Shown: one piece after another, positions 34,394 through 45,638 of the stretch
How the letters are laid out: each line of letters opens with the position of its first letter
Position numbering within the stretch: position 1 is the stretch's first letter
NCBI GenBank assembly: GCA_032358165.1
Contig: JAALGY010000018.1
Span: 1-64,000 of the forward strand
Origin: Diplosphaera chodatii
Taxonomy: Eukaryota > Chlorophyta > Trebouxiophyceae > Prasiolales > Stichococcaceae
DNA length: 64,000 nt
Reading direction: 5' to 3'
Notes under the pieces: model-generated
Databases searched by the model: none
The model's input: the letters and a program-made list of their open reading frames with translations, nothing else
What the model was told of the DNA's origin: nothing
Translations under genes and position numbers: made by a program

Positions 34394-35169
34394 GTTGTCC
34401 ACAATTAGTGCCTGCGATGCATGCCAAGCATATCGTGAAATAAGTTGTGCACGGCCATTACGCTGTTAGTTTGATGTAGTCCCTGCTGCGCTCGCAGACT
34501 GCAGCTGGACCGGCGCACGATCCATGTGTTGGAGCATGCCCGCAACCATGCCGTGGGCCCGCAAGAGCAAAAATCCTAATGTGGACCCAGGATGCGTCTG
34601 CACATGCTTCAGCATGGTCTCAACACGTCAAGACAGCACCTGCCTATGCTATGGCTGGCCAGCGGCCAGCCACATCTGCTGCTGGCAGTTCAAAGCAGCG
34701 CGAGGTCCTGGCGCATGCTGATGGCCTCCTGAGGCTGAAAACTATTGAAATGAACGCGACAGCTGAGCCAAGCCGTAGGCTTGCTGGCTGATGATTCACG
34801 ACCCAGTCCTTCCTGTGTTCAGCGTTACATCATTCGAGGGTGTCAAGACCGCACAAGGCAGAGGTAAGTGACCCTGACAATGCATGCAATCATGCACAGT
34901 TGCGCCCGCTTCGCTGCCGAGGGCCTGTTGGCACTGTCAAGACAGCTGCTTATCTGCAAGATTGATCGGCCAAAAACGGACAGCTGCTCAGAGCATCGAA
35001 GGAGTTGCAGCGTTGCTGAGCTGGCGCCAGCTGGCATGCTGCAACAGATGTCTAGGTGCAGCGTACCATGTTGCAAGCTTGCACTTTAGGCCACGTCATT
35101 GTAGCGCTGATGTTTGCTGCCTTTGCCGCTACACCATCATTCTGTCGGTGTGTGCAAACCTCGAGGATC
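34394..35169. promoter_or_regulatory. Divergent promoter region between MFS and aldo-keto reductase genes
   Basis: About 775 bp between two start codons pointing away from each other, so both promoters should lie here. I could not identify a convincing TATA box or known operator. Short open frames show no domain. Confidence 0.45.
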
Positions 35170-37428
35170 ATGTCAGCAGACGGCTGCCAGCAACCGGCAT
35201 GGACGGGCCAGGCCTTCAGTTACCTGATGCACCATCCTAGCGCATCAGCAGGTGAGCAGATCGAATGTAGTTTGCAAACGTAGGCCCTTATGCCCAGCCT
35301 CTTGGTCCACGAAATGAATTTGCACGTTGTTTCCCTGTTGCAGCGCAACCGCTGACGGTGGCCAGCGCAGGGGACGTTGCTCCTGCTCCAGGGAACCAGG
35401 TACTGTACTTCCTGAGCTGGGCACTGCAGTTTGCCAGCAACTTGGTGCAAACCATAGCTCATTCAACTATTGAGAAACGCTGTGAAGTGTCTGGAAACCT
35501 AACACGCCTGTCGCACATGGACATGATGCAGGCGGCCACTGGAGTATGGAATGGCCCTGCACCCCGCGGCCACGCGCAGGTACGACCATCAGTGATGAGG
35601 CTGTCGATGATGTGGTGTGATTCGCCAGTGCCATCCTACTTATCTGTGCATGCATGTGCAACAGGCCGGCGCGGCGCCCTCTGGGCCTGGTCCAACGGCA
35701 GACGGACCAGCAGCGAGGCAAAGTGACACAGTACCATTGCCTGGCGGGATTCACATGCCGCTGATTGGTTTTGGCACCTACAAGGTCGACAGCGTCGATG
35801 CTGTAAAGTGAGCCTGCCTGGATATGCCACATCAAGGCAACAGCATGCCTTCATGACTTGCTGCACTTGCTGCTATCGTGAACCTGCGTGCGACATCGCC
35901 GTGCAAGTGCGATTTCATGTCTATTTGCCAGGCGCGCCTTGGAGGCGGGGTATCGCCACCTCGACTGTGCACCGGTGTATGACAATGAGCCATTAGTGGG
36001 GGAGGCCATCAAGCCGTGGATCCAGCAGCATGGCCGCAACTCGCTGTTCATTACCAGCAAAATTTGGAACGATGCACACCGGCCGGACCTACTGCGGTGC
36101 GTATGTACTGCACGCAAATGTGGTGCTGCTCTGCAGTACCATATTTGCATATTTGCGAGCTCATCGCAGGCATGCCAACCTGCCAGAGTACTCTGCCATC
36201 GTCTGAGAATAATTGGTATGGCAATCACCCTTGGCATTAATGCATCGTGTGATCCATTATATAGTCCCGTTTCACTTCAGGGAGTCTGCAAAGAAGACAC
36301 TACAGGACCTGGGTGTGCAGCAGCTTGATCTGCTGCTCATGCATTGGCCGGACGCCTGGGTGCCTGGCAGTGACAAGCAGCGCGACGACACCGTCTCGCT
36401 GGAGGAAACCTGGTGAGTTGTCCAGTGGCAGTGCCAGAGCGAGGTCCCAGACTGTGCTGACAATTTCTTGCTTATGCTGTCCACTGCCTGGGACTGGGCT
36501 GTTGGGCCACGTTCGGCCAGCCCGTGACCACCCGGCTGCCAATGATGCTCCTGCCATACCGACAGGCAGGCAATGGAGCAGCTGGTGGACGAGGGCGCTG
36601 CCAAGGCGATAGGCGTGTCCAACTTCAGCGAGCGGCTGCTGGGCCGGCTGTGCAGCGCTGCGCGCACCAGGCCCGTGGTCAACCAGGTGGAGCTGCACCC
36701 GCTCCTGTCGCAGCGGCGCCTCGTCGGCGCCTGCGCCCGCAAGGTGTGGCGCCATCTCGAACCTTTCCTCAAGCCATGCAGTACTCTAGAGCGATTTAAT
36801 ATGCTGACAGTCTCTCTGGTGTGCCGGACGCCAGCTGATGTTGCATCAGCATAGTATATCAGCGTCTGCACATGGCTATGCAGCCGGCTCTCTGTCGCAG
36901 CATGCACCTAACACAGCACATTCTGCCGCAGGGAATCACCTGCGTGGCGTATGGCCCGCTTGGGCACAGCAAAACAGACCTGCTTGCCCACCCTGAGGTG
37001 GTCGCTGTCGCGGAGGAGACTGGCCACTCGGCAGCACAGGTTCGTGGCCACGACAAGCAAGCCTGCCTGTCACGCTGCCCGTCTCATCTGCTGCACTCCA
37101 ATACCCTTTCTGCCGGCCCATATCACTCATATCACGTTGCGCAACTGCTGCAGGTGCTGCTGCGGTGGAATGTGCAGCGCGGTGTGGCGGTCCTGCCGAA
37201 GGCTTCTTCCCAATCACACATGAAAGACAACATCGAGGGGCTTTGGGACTGGTCCCTCACCTACGAGCAGAAGGTCAACGTAATTGCATGCCCGTCAGCA
37301 TGACTGTACACCGTCCGTTGTTCAGAGCTCTCGCCCTCAGCGTCTGCACCCTGCTGCAGGCTCGCCTAGATGCGCTGGATCAGGGCAAACGCTTCGTCAA
37401 CCCCGACTGGCACGATTTTGAGGACTAA
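35170..37428 (+). CDS. Aldo-keto reductase
   Basis: Ten exons in one frame: 35,170-35,251; 35,344-35,399; 35,532-35,579; 35,665-35,807; 35,932-36,096; 36,281-36,412; 36,566-36,743; 36,932-37,039; 37,154-37,273; 37,360-37,428. The first three and part of the fourth give an ~85-residue Ala/Pro/Gly-rich extension before the barrel starts at [13 protein letters not shown]. The catalytic tetrad is visible: Asp and Tyr in [13 protein letters not shown], Lys in FITSKIWND, His in [12 protein letters not shown]. Cofactor and structural segments follow: [48 protein letters not shown] and the C-terminal NPDWHDFED. Expected to reduce aldehydes or ketones with NADPH; substrate unknown. The extension may be a plastid or mitochondrial transit peptide, but it is low in Arg and I would not insist. 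Confidence 0.9.
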
Positions 37429-38206
37429 GGCGACACCAGTGGGAATCTGGCCAATGAGCCACCCACTGTGCAGTACTGCAGTCAGTGTGTCAGTAGAATC
37501 TGGATGCATGCTGTTTGGTGTGCTCCATGAGAAGCTGGATTCAGCTGCGCCAGAGCTCACCAATCAACATCACGGTAGCAAGACAGTAGTGTGGGTATGC
37601 TCCATCCGTGACCCTCACGTGCCTTCACTCATGCGTAACGCCTGTGCAGCAGTCGTCGGAGCACAAGGGTAGATGCCACCCATGTCCATGCAAGCATCGT
37701 TGCGCCAGGCACAATTAGACCTGATAGCAAAGCTGGTGCTGAACATACAGTGTTCAGAGTTGTAGTGTACATCAGTGCATCACAAGCTCACCTGAGTCAC
37801 CAGCTTACATCACCACCACAGCAAGAGTGGCCAGATGCTCAGCGGCAGTCCTGCTGGATTGCTGGACCACAGTCGGTACAGGGTGGCTGCTGTTGCTGAG
37901 CTTTCGGTCTGACACTTGGTGCTGCACAGATTAACATGGCCTCATTAGCCATACATCTGCTGCATGCGTCACAGTTGTCATGGAACTTGCAGATTGCCAA
38001 TCAGCCGTCGTCATCAAAGCTTCAGCAGCTTAGCAGTGTCCACCTTCCACCACTGCGCCACTTGTACCGGGCCATTCCACTGCACGGGTGCCTGGACCGA
38101 CTGATGCACATATGTAGTGTCGCACTGCATTGCGTGTCTTCATATACGGCGTAAGTGGGGGTACCCAACCCCGGTGGGCCCCGCATAGTTATCGCACACC
38201 AGCAAT
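37429..38206. other. Intergenic upstream of the cyclophilin gene
   Basis: About 780 bp between two plus-strand genes. The region should contain the reductase terminator region and the cyclophilin promoter. No gene seen. Confidence 0.5.
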
Positions 38207-41200
38207 ATGGGGCGCAAATCCAAGGCCAAAGACAGAGGTTACATGACGGTGACCGAGTGGAAGACGGAGGGAGGCGGCTACAAGGAGGCGTCGAAAACCG
38301 ACTACAGGCGGCTGCCGTTCTACTGCTGCGCCATCTCCTTCTTGCCGTTTGAGGATGCGGTGCGGTCATGTTGGGCAAGCATGCTGGCCACCAGCAGGCT
38401 GATGCTGTCATACGCAACTGCCAGGGATTTGGCGTCGTGGTGTGTTCAGGGGTGATGCAGCACCAGTAAGCAACGAAGCAGCACACCGACTGTGTCAGCC
38501 GCTGTGCTTTGCAGGCGTGCACGCCGGACGGCACCGTGTATGACATCGTCAATGTCGTCTCGTACATTCAGAAGTTCAAGCGGCACCCGGTGACAGGCGA
38601 GCCGCTAGCGCTGCGCGACATTATCACCCTCAACTTTGCAAAGAACAGTGAGGGCGAGTACCACTGCCCAGTGCTGCACAAGGTGGGGATGCAGCTGCCC
38701 TGTCATGGTGTGAGTCCCATTCAACCATGCTGCTGCTGAGGCGAGGTCGACTGCAGGTAAACTGAGTCAAGATGTGCTATGCTCAGGCCATGTGCCTTGT
38801 CCCGCAGGTGTTCACGGAAAGCACTCATATCGTCGCAGTGCGTACAACAGGGAATGTGTACTGTTATGAGGCAAGCCTGCCAGCGCCGGACACTACAAGC
38901 TTGTCGTCAGCGATGCTCACTGGCCACCATGGCAATGAAGGTTTCACGAGTGCCCTGCTGGTGCCATGCAGGCAGTGCAGGAGTTGAACATCAAGCCGCG
39001 TTTTTGGAAGGACCTCCTCACAGATGAGCCGTTCACCCGCAAGGACATCATACACTTGCAGGTCGGGGCGCCACAGCTTGTTAACATACCTGATGACATT
39101 CGAGGGCAATTATTTATAGACAGCAGCAGTATAGCTTTTGTGCGTAGGTGCAAGTGTCCTTACGCTGCCATCAATGTTCCGAGCCGTATTCTGCAGGACC
39201 CAACGCAGTTAGACCGCCACAACATCGTGGCATTTGACCACGTAAAAAAGGACCTGAAACTCATGTCCGACGAGGAGAAGGCAGCACAGGAGGTCAGGCT
39301 GTGCCTTGGCATCACCTCGATGGCATGCAATGTATACACTGTACAGATGCGCATCATGCAGACCCTCACCTGCAGGAAGCTTGATGTTGCTGCACGGTCA
39401 CAGACATGGCTCCTTATGTCCTAAACCCTACACCCTGCTTGTAGGCGGACCCGGAGCATGTGCTCCGCTTCCGCAGCGAGGATGCGCAACGGGTGCTGTC
39501 ATCGCTGGCAGCCACCACATCGGGGACTGCACTGCAGGTGAGGCAAGGATGCCGCGGCTGTTGCCACCACAGCAATTGTGCAGCAGAGGGTGTAGTGGCG
39601 CCTTTGGCAGTCACGCCCTGGCTGCTTGCTGTGCCGTCAGTGAGCCACGGTAACAGTTTGCACGCCTGTGCTGCACGACAGGCGGGTGGTGGAGGAGCAA
39701 AGGCGCAGGCCCAAAACCTGTTGGCAGACGCACGGGCTGCAGCCAAGGCTGGCAAGGCGAATGGTGCCGCCGCCGCCGAACATGCAGCAGACAAAGCAGC
39801 GGCAGGCAATGGCAGTGTGGATGCAGCGCCCTCAGGAGTAGACCCGCGGCTGCAGGCACCAAAGCGGCAACCAGTTACGGTGCGTGCGGACAACGGCACG
39901 TTTTCGGCGGCTGCCTGCAATTGCTGCTGATGGCAGGTGCACTTGTGTGGCGTGCAGCATGCCATGCACACCATTGAGTGCTACCAGTGCAGCACATTCC
40001 GTTGCATGCACGCCCCTGCAGGCAGCCTTCAAGCCGGGCACATCAACCTGGAACACAGACGACCCGGAGCAGCAGCCCTGGCTGGCACGGCAGGCAAAGA
40101 AGCAGAAGCGCGATGGCTTGGACACAATAGGTGCAGCGCCCACACCGGATGCCGGCCCAACGCCGCTGCCATACACCAGCAGCGCCAAGCTGGTGCAGCG
40201 GCATCAGACAACAGGTGCTTGACTGGCATGATCCAAATATGATTACCTAATATGTTTTCTTCACTGCTGTCAAAGAGCATTACCGATCGATCGCTGCACG
40301 GACAGCTCTGTTCACAATGTCGTCATCAAGCAATTGCAGTGGCTAGACTGACATTGCGTCTTGATTGCTGCAATGCAGGAGCGGCATCGAGGTCGTTCAC
40401 CAGCACAGCTCAGGAAGTTGTGACGAAGAACCACCGGGTCATCGAGCGAATAGAGCGGTGTCCAAAGAAGAAGGCATACAGTCGTTTGTCCACGACCCAT
40501 GGTGCGTGTACGCTGACTGTGGCAGGCGTGGCGCACAAGAGCCGGCGTGTATTGCTTTGCTGTGCCATGCTGGTCCTTGCACGCAACAAGTCAGCAGCAG
40601 TTCCGAAGTGTCACTTTCCTGAACTGTGTGTCCTGCAGGCGACCTGAACATTGAGCTGCACTCGGACTTGGCGCCACGCGCCTCTGAGAACTTCCTGGTG
40701 CTCGCGGACAAGGGCTACTACACCGGCACCAAGTTCCACCGCAGCATCAAAAACTTTATGATTCAGGTGGGCCTGCATTGCTTACCTGACATGTCTGATA
40801 TGCAGGCCCCCAGGCGGCCACGGTGTGGCATGCGCAATATATGCGAGCTGTTCTACAGTCGAAGAGATGGGGATGTTGCTTACCATGCAGGGCGGTGATC
40901 CGACAGGCAGCGGGACGGGGGGTCAGTCCATTTATGGCGGCCATTTCCGGGACGAGTGTGATAACCGCCTGTTGCACTCCGGTGAACAACTGGCAGTGTG
41001 CTCCTCAGCTCAAATCTCGAAAGACTCTATGTGTTGTCTGCCAGGAAAAGGGGGTCTGCGGCTGCTCACATCCCAGGGCATTATATGCATGCAGGGCGGG
41101 GCGTGCTTGCCATGGCTAACAGCGGGCCGCACACCAACGGCAGCCAGTTCTACATCCTGTACAAATCCGCGCACCACCTGGACTACAAGCACACCGTGTT

Positions 41201-42305
41201 TGGGCGCGTGGTGGGCGGGCTGCAGACGCTCACAGCCATGGAGCGGGTGCCCGTGGACGAGGATGACCGGCCCAAGGAGGTAAGTCCGGCAGGCCGCACA
41301 ACTAAATCCCAAGCCGCAATAGGAATAGCGACCATGCATCTTTTGCCGATGGGCGGAAATATCGCCATTAGTGGACGGCAGCCGGGTGTCTGAGGCAGTT
41401 GCTGAGCTAAAAGCTGTCAGGTCTGGATCTGATCGTCAGCAAGGCACACCACTGACACCTCGTGCCTCGAGTTGCGGGTGGCGTGGCATCTGGCCAACAA
41501 CATTTTGAACCGATGGCAGACATATGGCCACCACCAAGCAGAGCATCCTTCAGAGGAGATGCTCAATCCAGCTTATGCAGGAGACGGCAACTTTATTCAC
41601 AAGCTGCAGTCCCGGTGCTGCTCCTTGCGTTGGGAGGTGTGGCCATTCGTCTGAACCTGTGTGAATACAGGCTGCTCATGTTTCGCCGCAGGATATCAAG
41701 ATCACGGGCTGCACCGTGTTTGTCGATCCCTACAAGGAAGAGGTGGAGGCAGAGGCAAAAGAGGAGGCTGAGGCCGCCGCTAAGGTGATGCGAACCACCG
41801 TGCCCTCACGTACCGCTGCAGCACAACAGTAGATGCAGTGGATTTGCACCGTGCTGCGCAGCATGCTTACGACTGGCACATTGGTTGCTCCTCATTTGGC
41901 GGACAATACCCTGCAGGCGGAGCGGGAGTTGCACCCGCCGGGGGTGGACGACGATGTGGGTGCCTGGTTCAGCAACCCTTCAGGCAGCTCAGCGCCCTCG
42001 CAGCAGGTGCTTCAGCCAGCATGCGAAAGCGGGGTCGTCGCTCACGTCCCTGATTTGGCGGCAGGCACCGTCAGCACTGTGTGCTGCCGTCACCTGCTGT
42101 CATGTGCTGGGCCTTTCCCCTGCAGGTTCGGACGGGAGTGGGCAAGTACCTCCCGGCTGCTTTGCCAGGCGCAGCATCAGAGCACAGCGTGGGAGTGGCT
42201 GGCACCGCGGCGGCACCTGCAGCGGCAGCGGCGCAGCCGCCTGGGAAGCAGGCTGCCAAGCCCAGGCCACCACAGCAGCTGGCAATGAACTTTGATGCAT
42301 GGTGA
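38207..42305 (+). CDS. U-box cyclophilin (PPIL2 / CYP65 type), peptidyl-prolyl isomerase and ubiquitin ligase
   Basis: Fifteen exons: 38,207-38,359; 38,515-38,682; 38,809-38,870; 38,972-39,061; 39,197-39,292; 39,445-39,537; 39,682-39,879; 40,022-40,214; 40,379-40,501; 40,639-40,766; 40,891-40,981; 41,095-41,279; 41,692-41,784; 41,917-42,006; 42,126-42,305. The protein opens [20 protein letters not shown], then the U-box region ([40 protein letters not shown]), [19 protein letters not shown], an Ala-rich linker, the cyclophilin domain ([69 protein letters not shown]) and a charged tail. Known orthologues are nuclear and linked to spliceosomes and transcription. The intron after 38,870 starts with GC. 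In place of the usual GPxTN the segment reads [10 protein letters not shown], a mild change. Confidence 0.93.
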
Positions 42306-42760
42306 TCAGCCTTGACAACTCTGTCTATTGGCAAAACTGGTTGATGGAAGGAAACCCAATCCAAGCAGCAGCACTAAAGTCAGCTCGCACACGGGAAGCT
42401 GAGTGCGATTCACCGTCAACATGAAGTCACGGCCAAGGCATGGAGTCAAGGCATGGAGCCAAAGTGAGGAACTTTACTGATGTGAGCAACACTGCGGTGT
42501 GTCCAGGGCAAAATTTTGGTGAGGGGGGCCATAACCGGTTAATTTGGGGTTAATTAACCCATAACCCCGAAAACCCTTCGGGTGAACAGACCATCCCTTT
42601 TGAACAAGTCGCCGAAAGCCGCCCGGCCAGGCACACAGCCATGCCGCCTCATCGCTGATGTGCTGAGCGTTTCGCATGAACGGCTAGGGGTTTGCCCTGA
42701 GGAGTACACAATCGGAATCACGCTGCGGGACGGCCGCGAGCAACCAACAGCTGTGACAGC
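42306..42760. promoter_or_regulatory. Intergenic with an AT-rich palindrome upstream of the methyltransferase gene
   Basis: GGGTTAATTAACCC at 42,547-42,560 is a perfect 14-bp palindrome, with CCATAACC repeated on either side (about 42,529 and 42,559). It lies about 200 bp before the next start codon in otherwise GC-rich DNA. A regulatory role is inference only. Confidence 0.4.
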
Positions 42761-45387
42761 ATGCAGCAGCAGACCGTGACGCTGCGCGCGCCCGTGGCGG
42801 TGGTGGTGGCAACATGCCTGGTCGCCCTCGGCGCATTCTTGGTATTGTCACCAGATCGATCGCATGTTGGCATCGCGCCTGCATTCTCAGGATAGCCTGC
42901 ACTTGGGATTGGTGATCTGCATGATGGGCGCACCTGTCCAGCGGCAAGACCAATCGCATATGCCTCTCATGAATCTTACATCCTTGTGCTCAGGTGCTGA
43001 AAAAGGCAAAAGCGTTCATTGATTCATCAGGCAAGTGCATTGTGAGGTTGCCGTGCGCAGGTGGTGTTCTGGCAGGGCGACAGCCGCACGAGCCTTAGAT
43101 CACTGACGCTCATGACGCCACCGTCTTCAAAGCGGGTTCGTGCAGCTGCGTCGCCATGAGCCCAGGCCATATGCTTGTACTATTGTACTATTGCATGACA
43201 CAGTGGAGTCCGATGGTAGCACAAGAGCCATACATGTCACATCTCTTCTGCAAGCTGGATGAGTGGAGAGGTGCCACATCCGTACAGTGCTGCTCGCAGT
43301 TGGCGCTGACGTAGTCCTCATTGCATGCTATCGCAGGGCGGCAGCGGCTGCAGAGGCAGCAAAGACAGCAGTAGCTGGGATGGGCCCCCGCGGATCATGA
43401 TTGGTGACGACGCTCCGGGCTCAAATCCGCTGTGGGATTACTTCTTGAGCGTCGAGAACGGCCCAGTCGTTGACAAGTGGCACCCTTACTTCGATGTCTA
43501 CCATCGGTAAGCTTCCTCCGAGAGCTGCAACACTGCGCAGACAGCACGCCTCTGGCCGTACCCTTGAGCAAGGTTGCCCAGCTAAAACGTCAGCCTTCTG
43601 AAGTACTCTGCAACGGATGGAGTGCGTGGCATGGGCGAGATGCAAGTTGACAGGAGTGGCGTTCTGGATGCAGATATTTCCACCGCTTTTGCGGCCGAAA
43701 GTTGAAGATGCTGGAGATCGGTGTGCAGGTAGGACCTGCATGAGTTCAGCGTGATGCAACAACAGTCGAGAATCCTGCAGGTCACTCAGCCGCTTTGACG
43801 CCCCTTATGCCGTCTGGCTGTCTGACACGTGCTGAAAGTCCCGCTGCAGTCCGGTGGCTCCATCCGGATGTGGCAGCACTATTTTGGCGTCAATGACCTG
43901 ACACACATCGGCGTTGACATCGACGTGTATGCACAGTGAGCCTCTTCTGCCCTTGTGCTTGGACGCTGCAGCTCAGCAGCTACTCGGATTTGGGGTGTCC
44001 GCCATGCAAGGCTGCAGCCGGTCGCGCTGCTCCCGCATTGATGGTCGTTTTGCCAAGCGCAGGGCGCTGTTCTCAGACCCGCCGCGCGTGACCATCCTGC
44101 TGGGCGATCAGGCAGACGCGGACTTTTGGGCCACCGTCGCCAAGGAGCACCCCGATGGGTTCGACATCATTCTGGATGACGGCGGTACGCAGACCCCTCT
44201 GCCATGAGACAACTACTGGATCCTGTCAGATGTACGGTGCCACAGCCTCCGGGAGAGCACCGGCGGCTATGCCAGACCCACCAGCTCGAAGGAAGTGTGG
44301 CTCTGTCTGCACAGCAAGGCCTGAGACCGCTTGCTGGCCTGCGCCTTGCAGGCCACAGAATGGAGCAGCAGATCAACACGTTCGATTCCACATGGAACAT
44401 GCTGAAGCCAGGAGGCGTGTACATCTGTGAGGTGAGCCGGGGCACTCGTGCAGTCTTACCAACTCAAAGAGCACGACTCTGCACTCCCTGTGTGTGCAGT
44501 CCTGTGGACACTACCCAGGTAGTTGCATGCAAGCGCTGCATTGGCGCGCTGGGCACCTGCCCGTCATCTAGTTTCTGGTCTCGTACAAATGGTCAGCTCA
44601 TCCATGCGATGTAGGATACGGCAACTTCGATGGACTTTGTGGGCCTCAAGAGCAACATCCACAAAAACCCTTTCGGAGGTATTGCTCCGAGCCAGGCTGT
44701 CGCATGTTTTACTTGCTGGGACTGGGTCCGCACAATGGAGTCCTGATGTGGCATGGCGTGCATACTTGTCGCAAATCCAACGCATCATATGCTGACATGC
44801 TGATGCAGGTGGTTATGGCAAGAATGGCACCTGGCATGAGTATGCCAAGGGTCTGACCGACTATGTCCAGGGTACGTGTCAAGCACCGGCTGTTGGCTCG
44901 ATCACCTGTTGCTCTCGTTGACACCAGGTTTCTTGCACTCAGCAGCTGTTGGGTGGCCACCCCTGCAGGGCACTACGTAGCCAAGGAGCTGCACCCAGAC
45001 TTTGATCCGGCCGGGTGGAGCAAGTCCGTGATGTCAGTCGCATTCTATGATCAGATGGTTGTCCTGGTGAGATGCGCCAGCTCCCTCTACACGTTTTGCT
45101 GCATTGCACCGCCACTCTTAGTCGCCGGCAGCCTGAGCAAGCCACCTGGCGACAGTCACTGCGCGCTGCCATGGGCGCTCATGCCCATCTTGGACAGTGG
45201 CCATCAACGTCCCGTGCCATAGGCCACCCTCGTGAGATGTGTTGCTGTGCAGGAGAAGGGGGTCCATCACCAGGCTAAGTCTTCCCGCCATGGCACCTTC
45301 AGGATCCCGTACGGCTCAAGGAAGTTGGACCCAAAGAAGCTGGAGACATTCCAGCAGCAGCTGGATGACTCTCTGAAGACACAATAG
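42761..45387 (+). CDS. SAM-dependent methyltransferase (TylF/CmcI-like) with N-terminal membrane anchor
   Basis: The ATG at 42,761 gives MQQQTVTLRAPVAVVVATCL and a continuing hydrophobic stretch, a good type II anchor. The catalytic exons are 43,337-43,506; 43,674-43,728; 43,850-43,935; 44,063-44,184; 44,352-44,431; 44,615-44,678; 44,809-44,871; 44,969-45,066; 45,253-45,387; one or more exons between the anchor and 43,337 are unresolved. Seen: KWHPYFDVYHRYFHRFCGRK, SAM motif LEIGVQSGGSIRMW, GVDIDVYAQ, LLGDQADADFW, FDIILDDGGH (paired Asp for metal), LKPGGVYICEDTATS. The arrangement matches metal-dependent O-methyltransferases acting on sugars, such as the macrolide-sugar enzymes (family knowledge). 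With an anchor and glycosyltransferase neighbours, glycan O-methylation is a reasonable inference. Confidence 0.82.
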
Positions 45388-45638
45388 TTGCAAGGGGCTG
45401 CTGAGCATTTAGTTGTAGCGCTGTATGTCATGCCAGCTGGGTTGGCAGAGGTCTCTGTACCGTGCATCGTGATGTCACCAGTTGTTCACAGGTCTCTTGC
45501 CGCTGGGTTGGCAGCAGCTGTTGCCATATTCCTAGTATACGTACAGTTGCTGACGAAGTGACAGAGGCAGACCGATATAACTTAGAACAAGTGCCAAAGG
45601 CTGGCTCTATGGACCAGGCTTGACGTAGTGCCAACTCA
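45388..45638. other. Short convergent intergenic region
   Basis: About 250 bp between the stop codons of the methyltransferase (+) and the GT2-like gene (-); must contain both 3' untranslated regions. No recognisable terminator motif. Confidence 0.5.

Noticed and set aside
39418..39440. CTAAACCCTACACCCT as an internal telomere repeat
   Set aside because: A single degenerate match inside an intron of the cyclophilin gene, with no tandem continuation.
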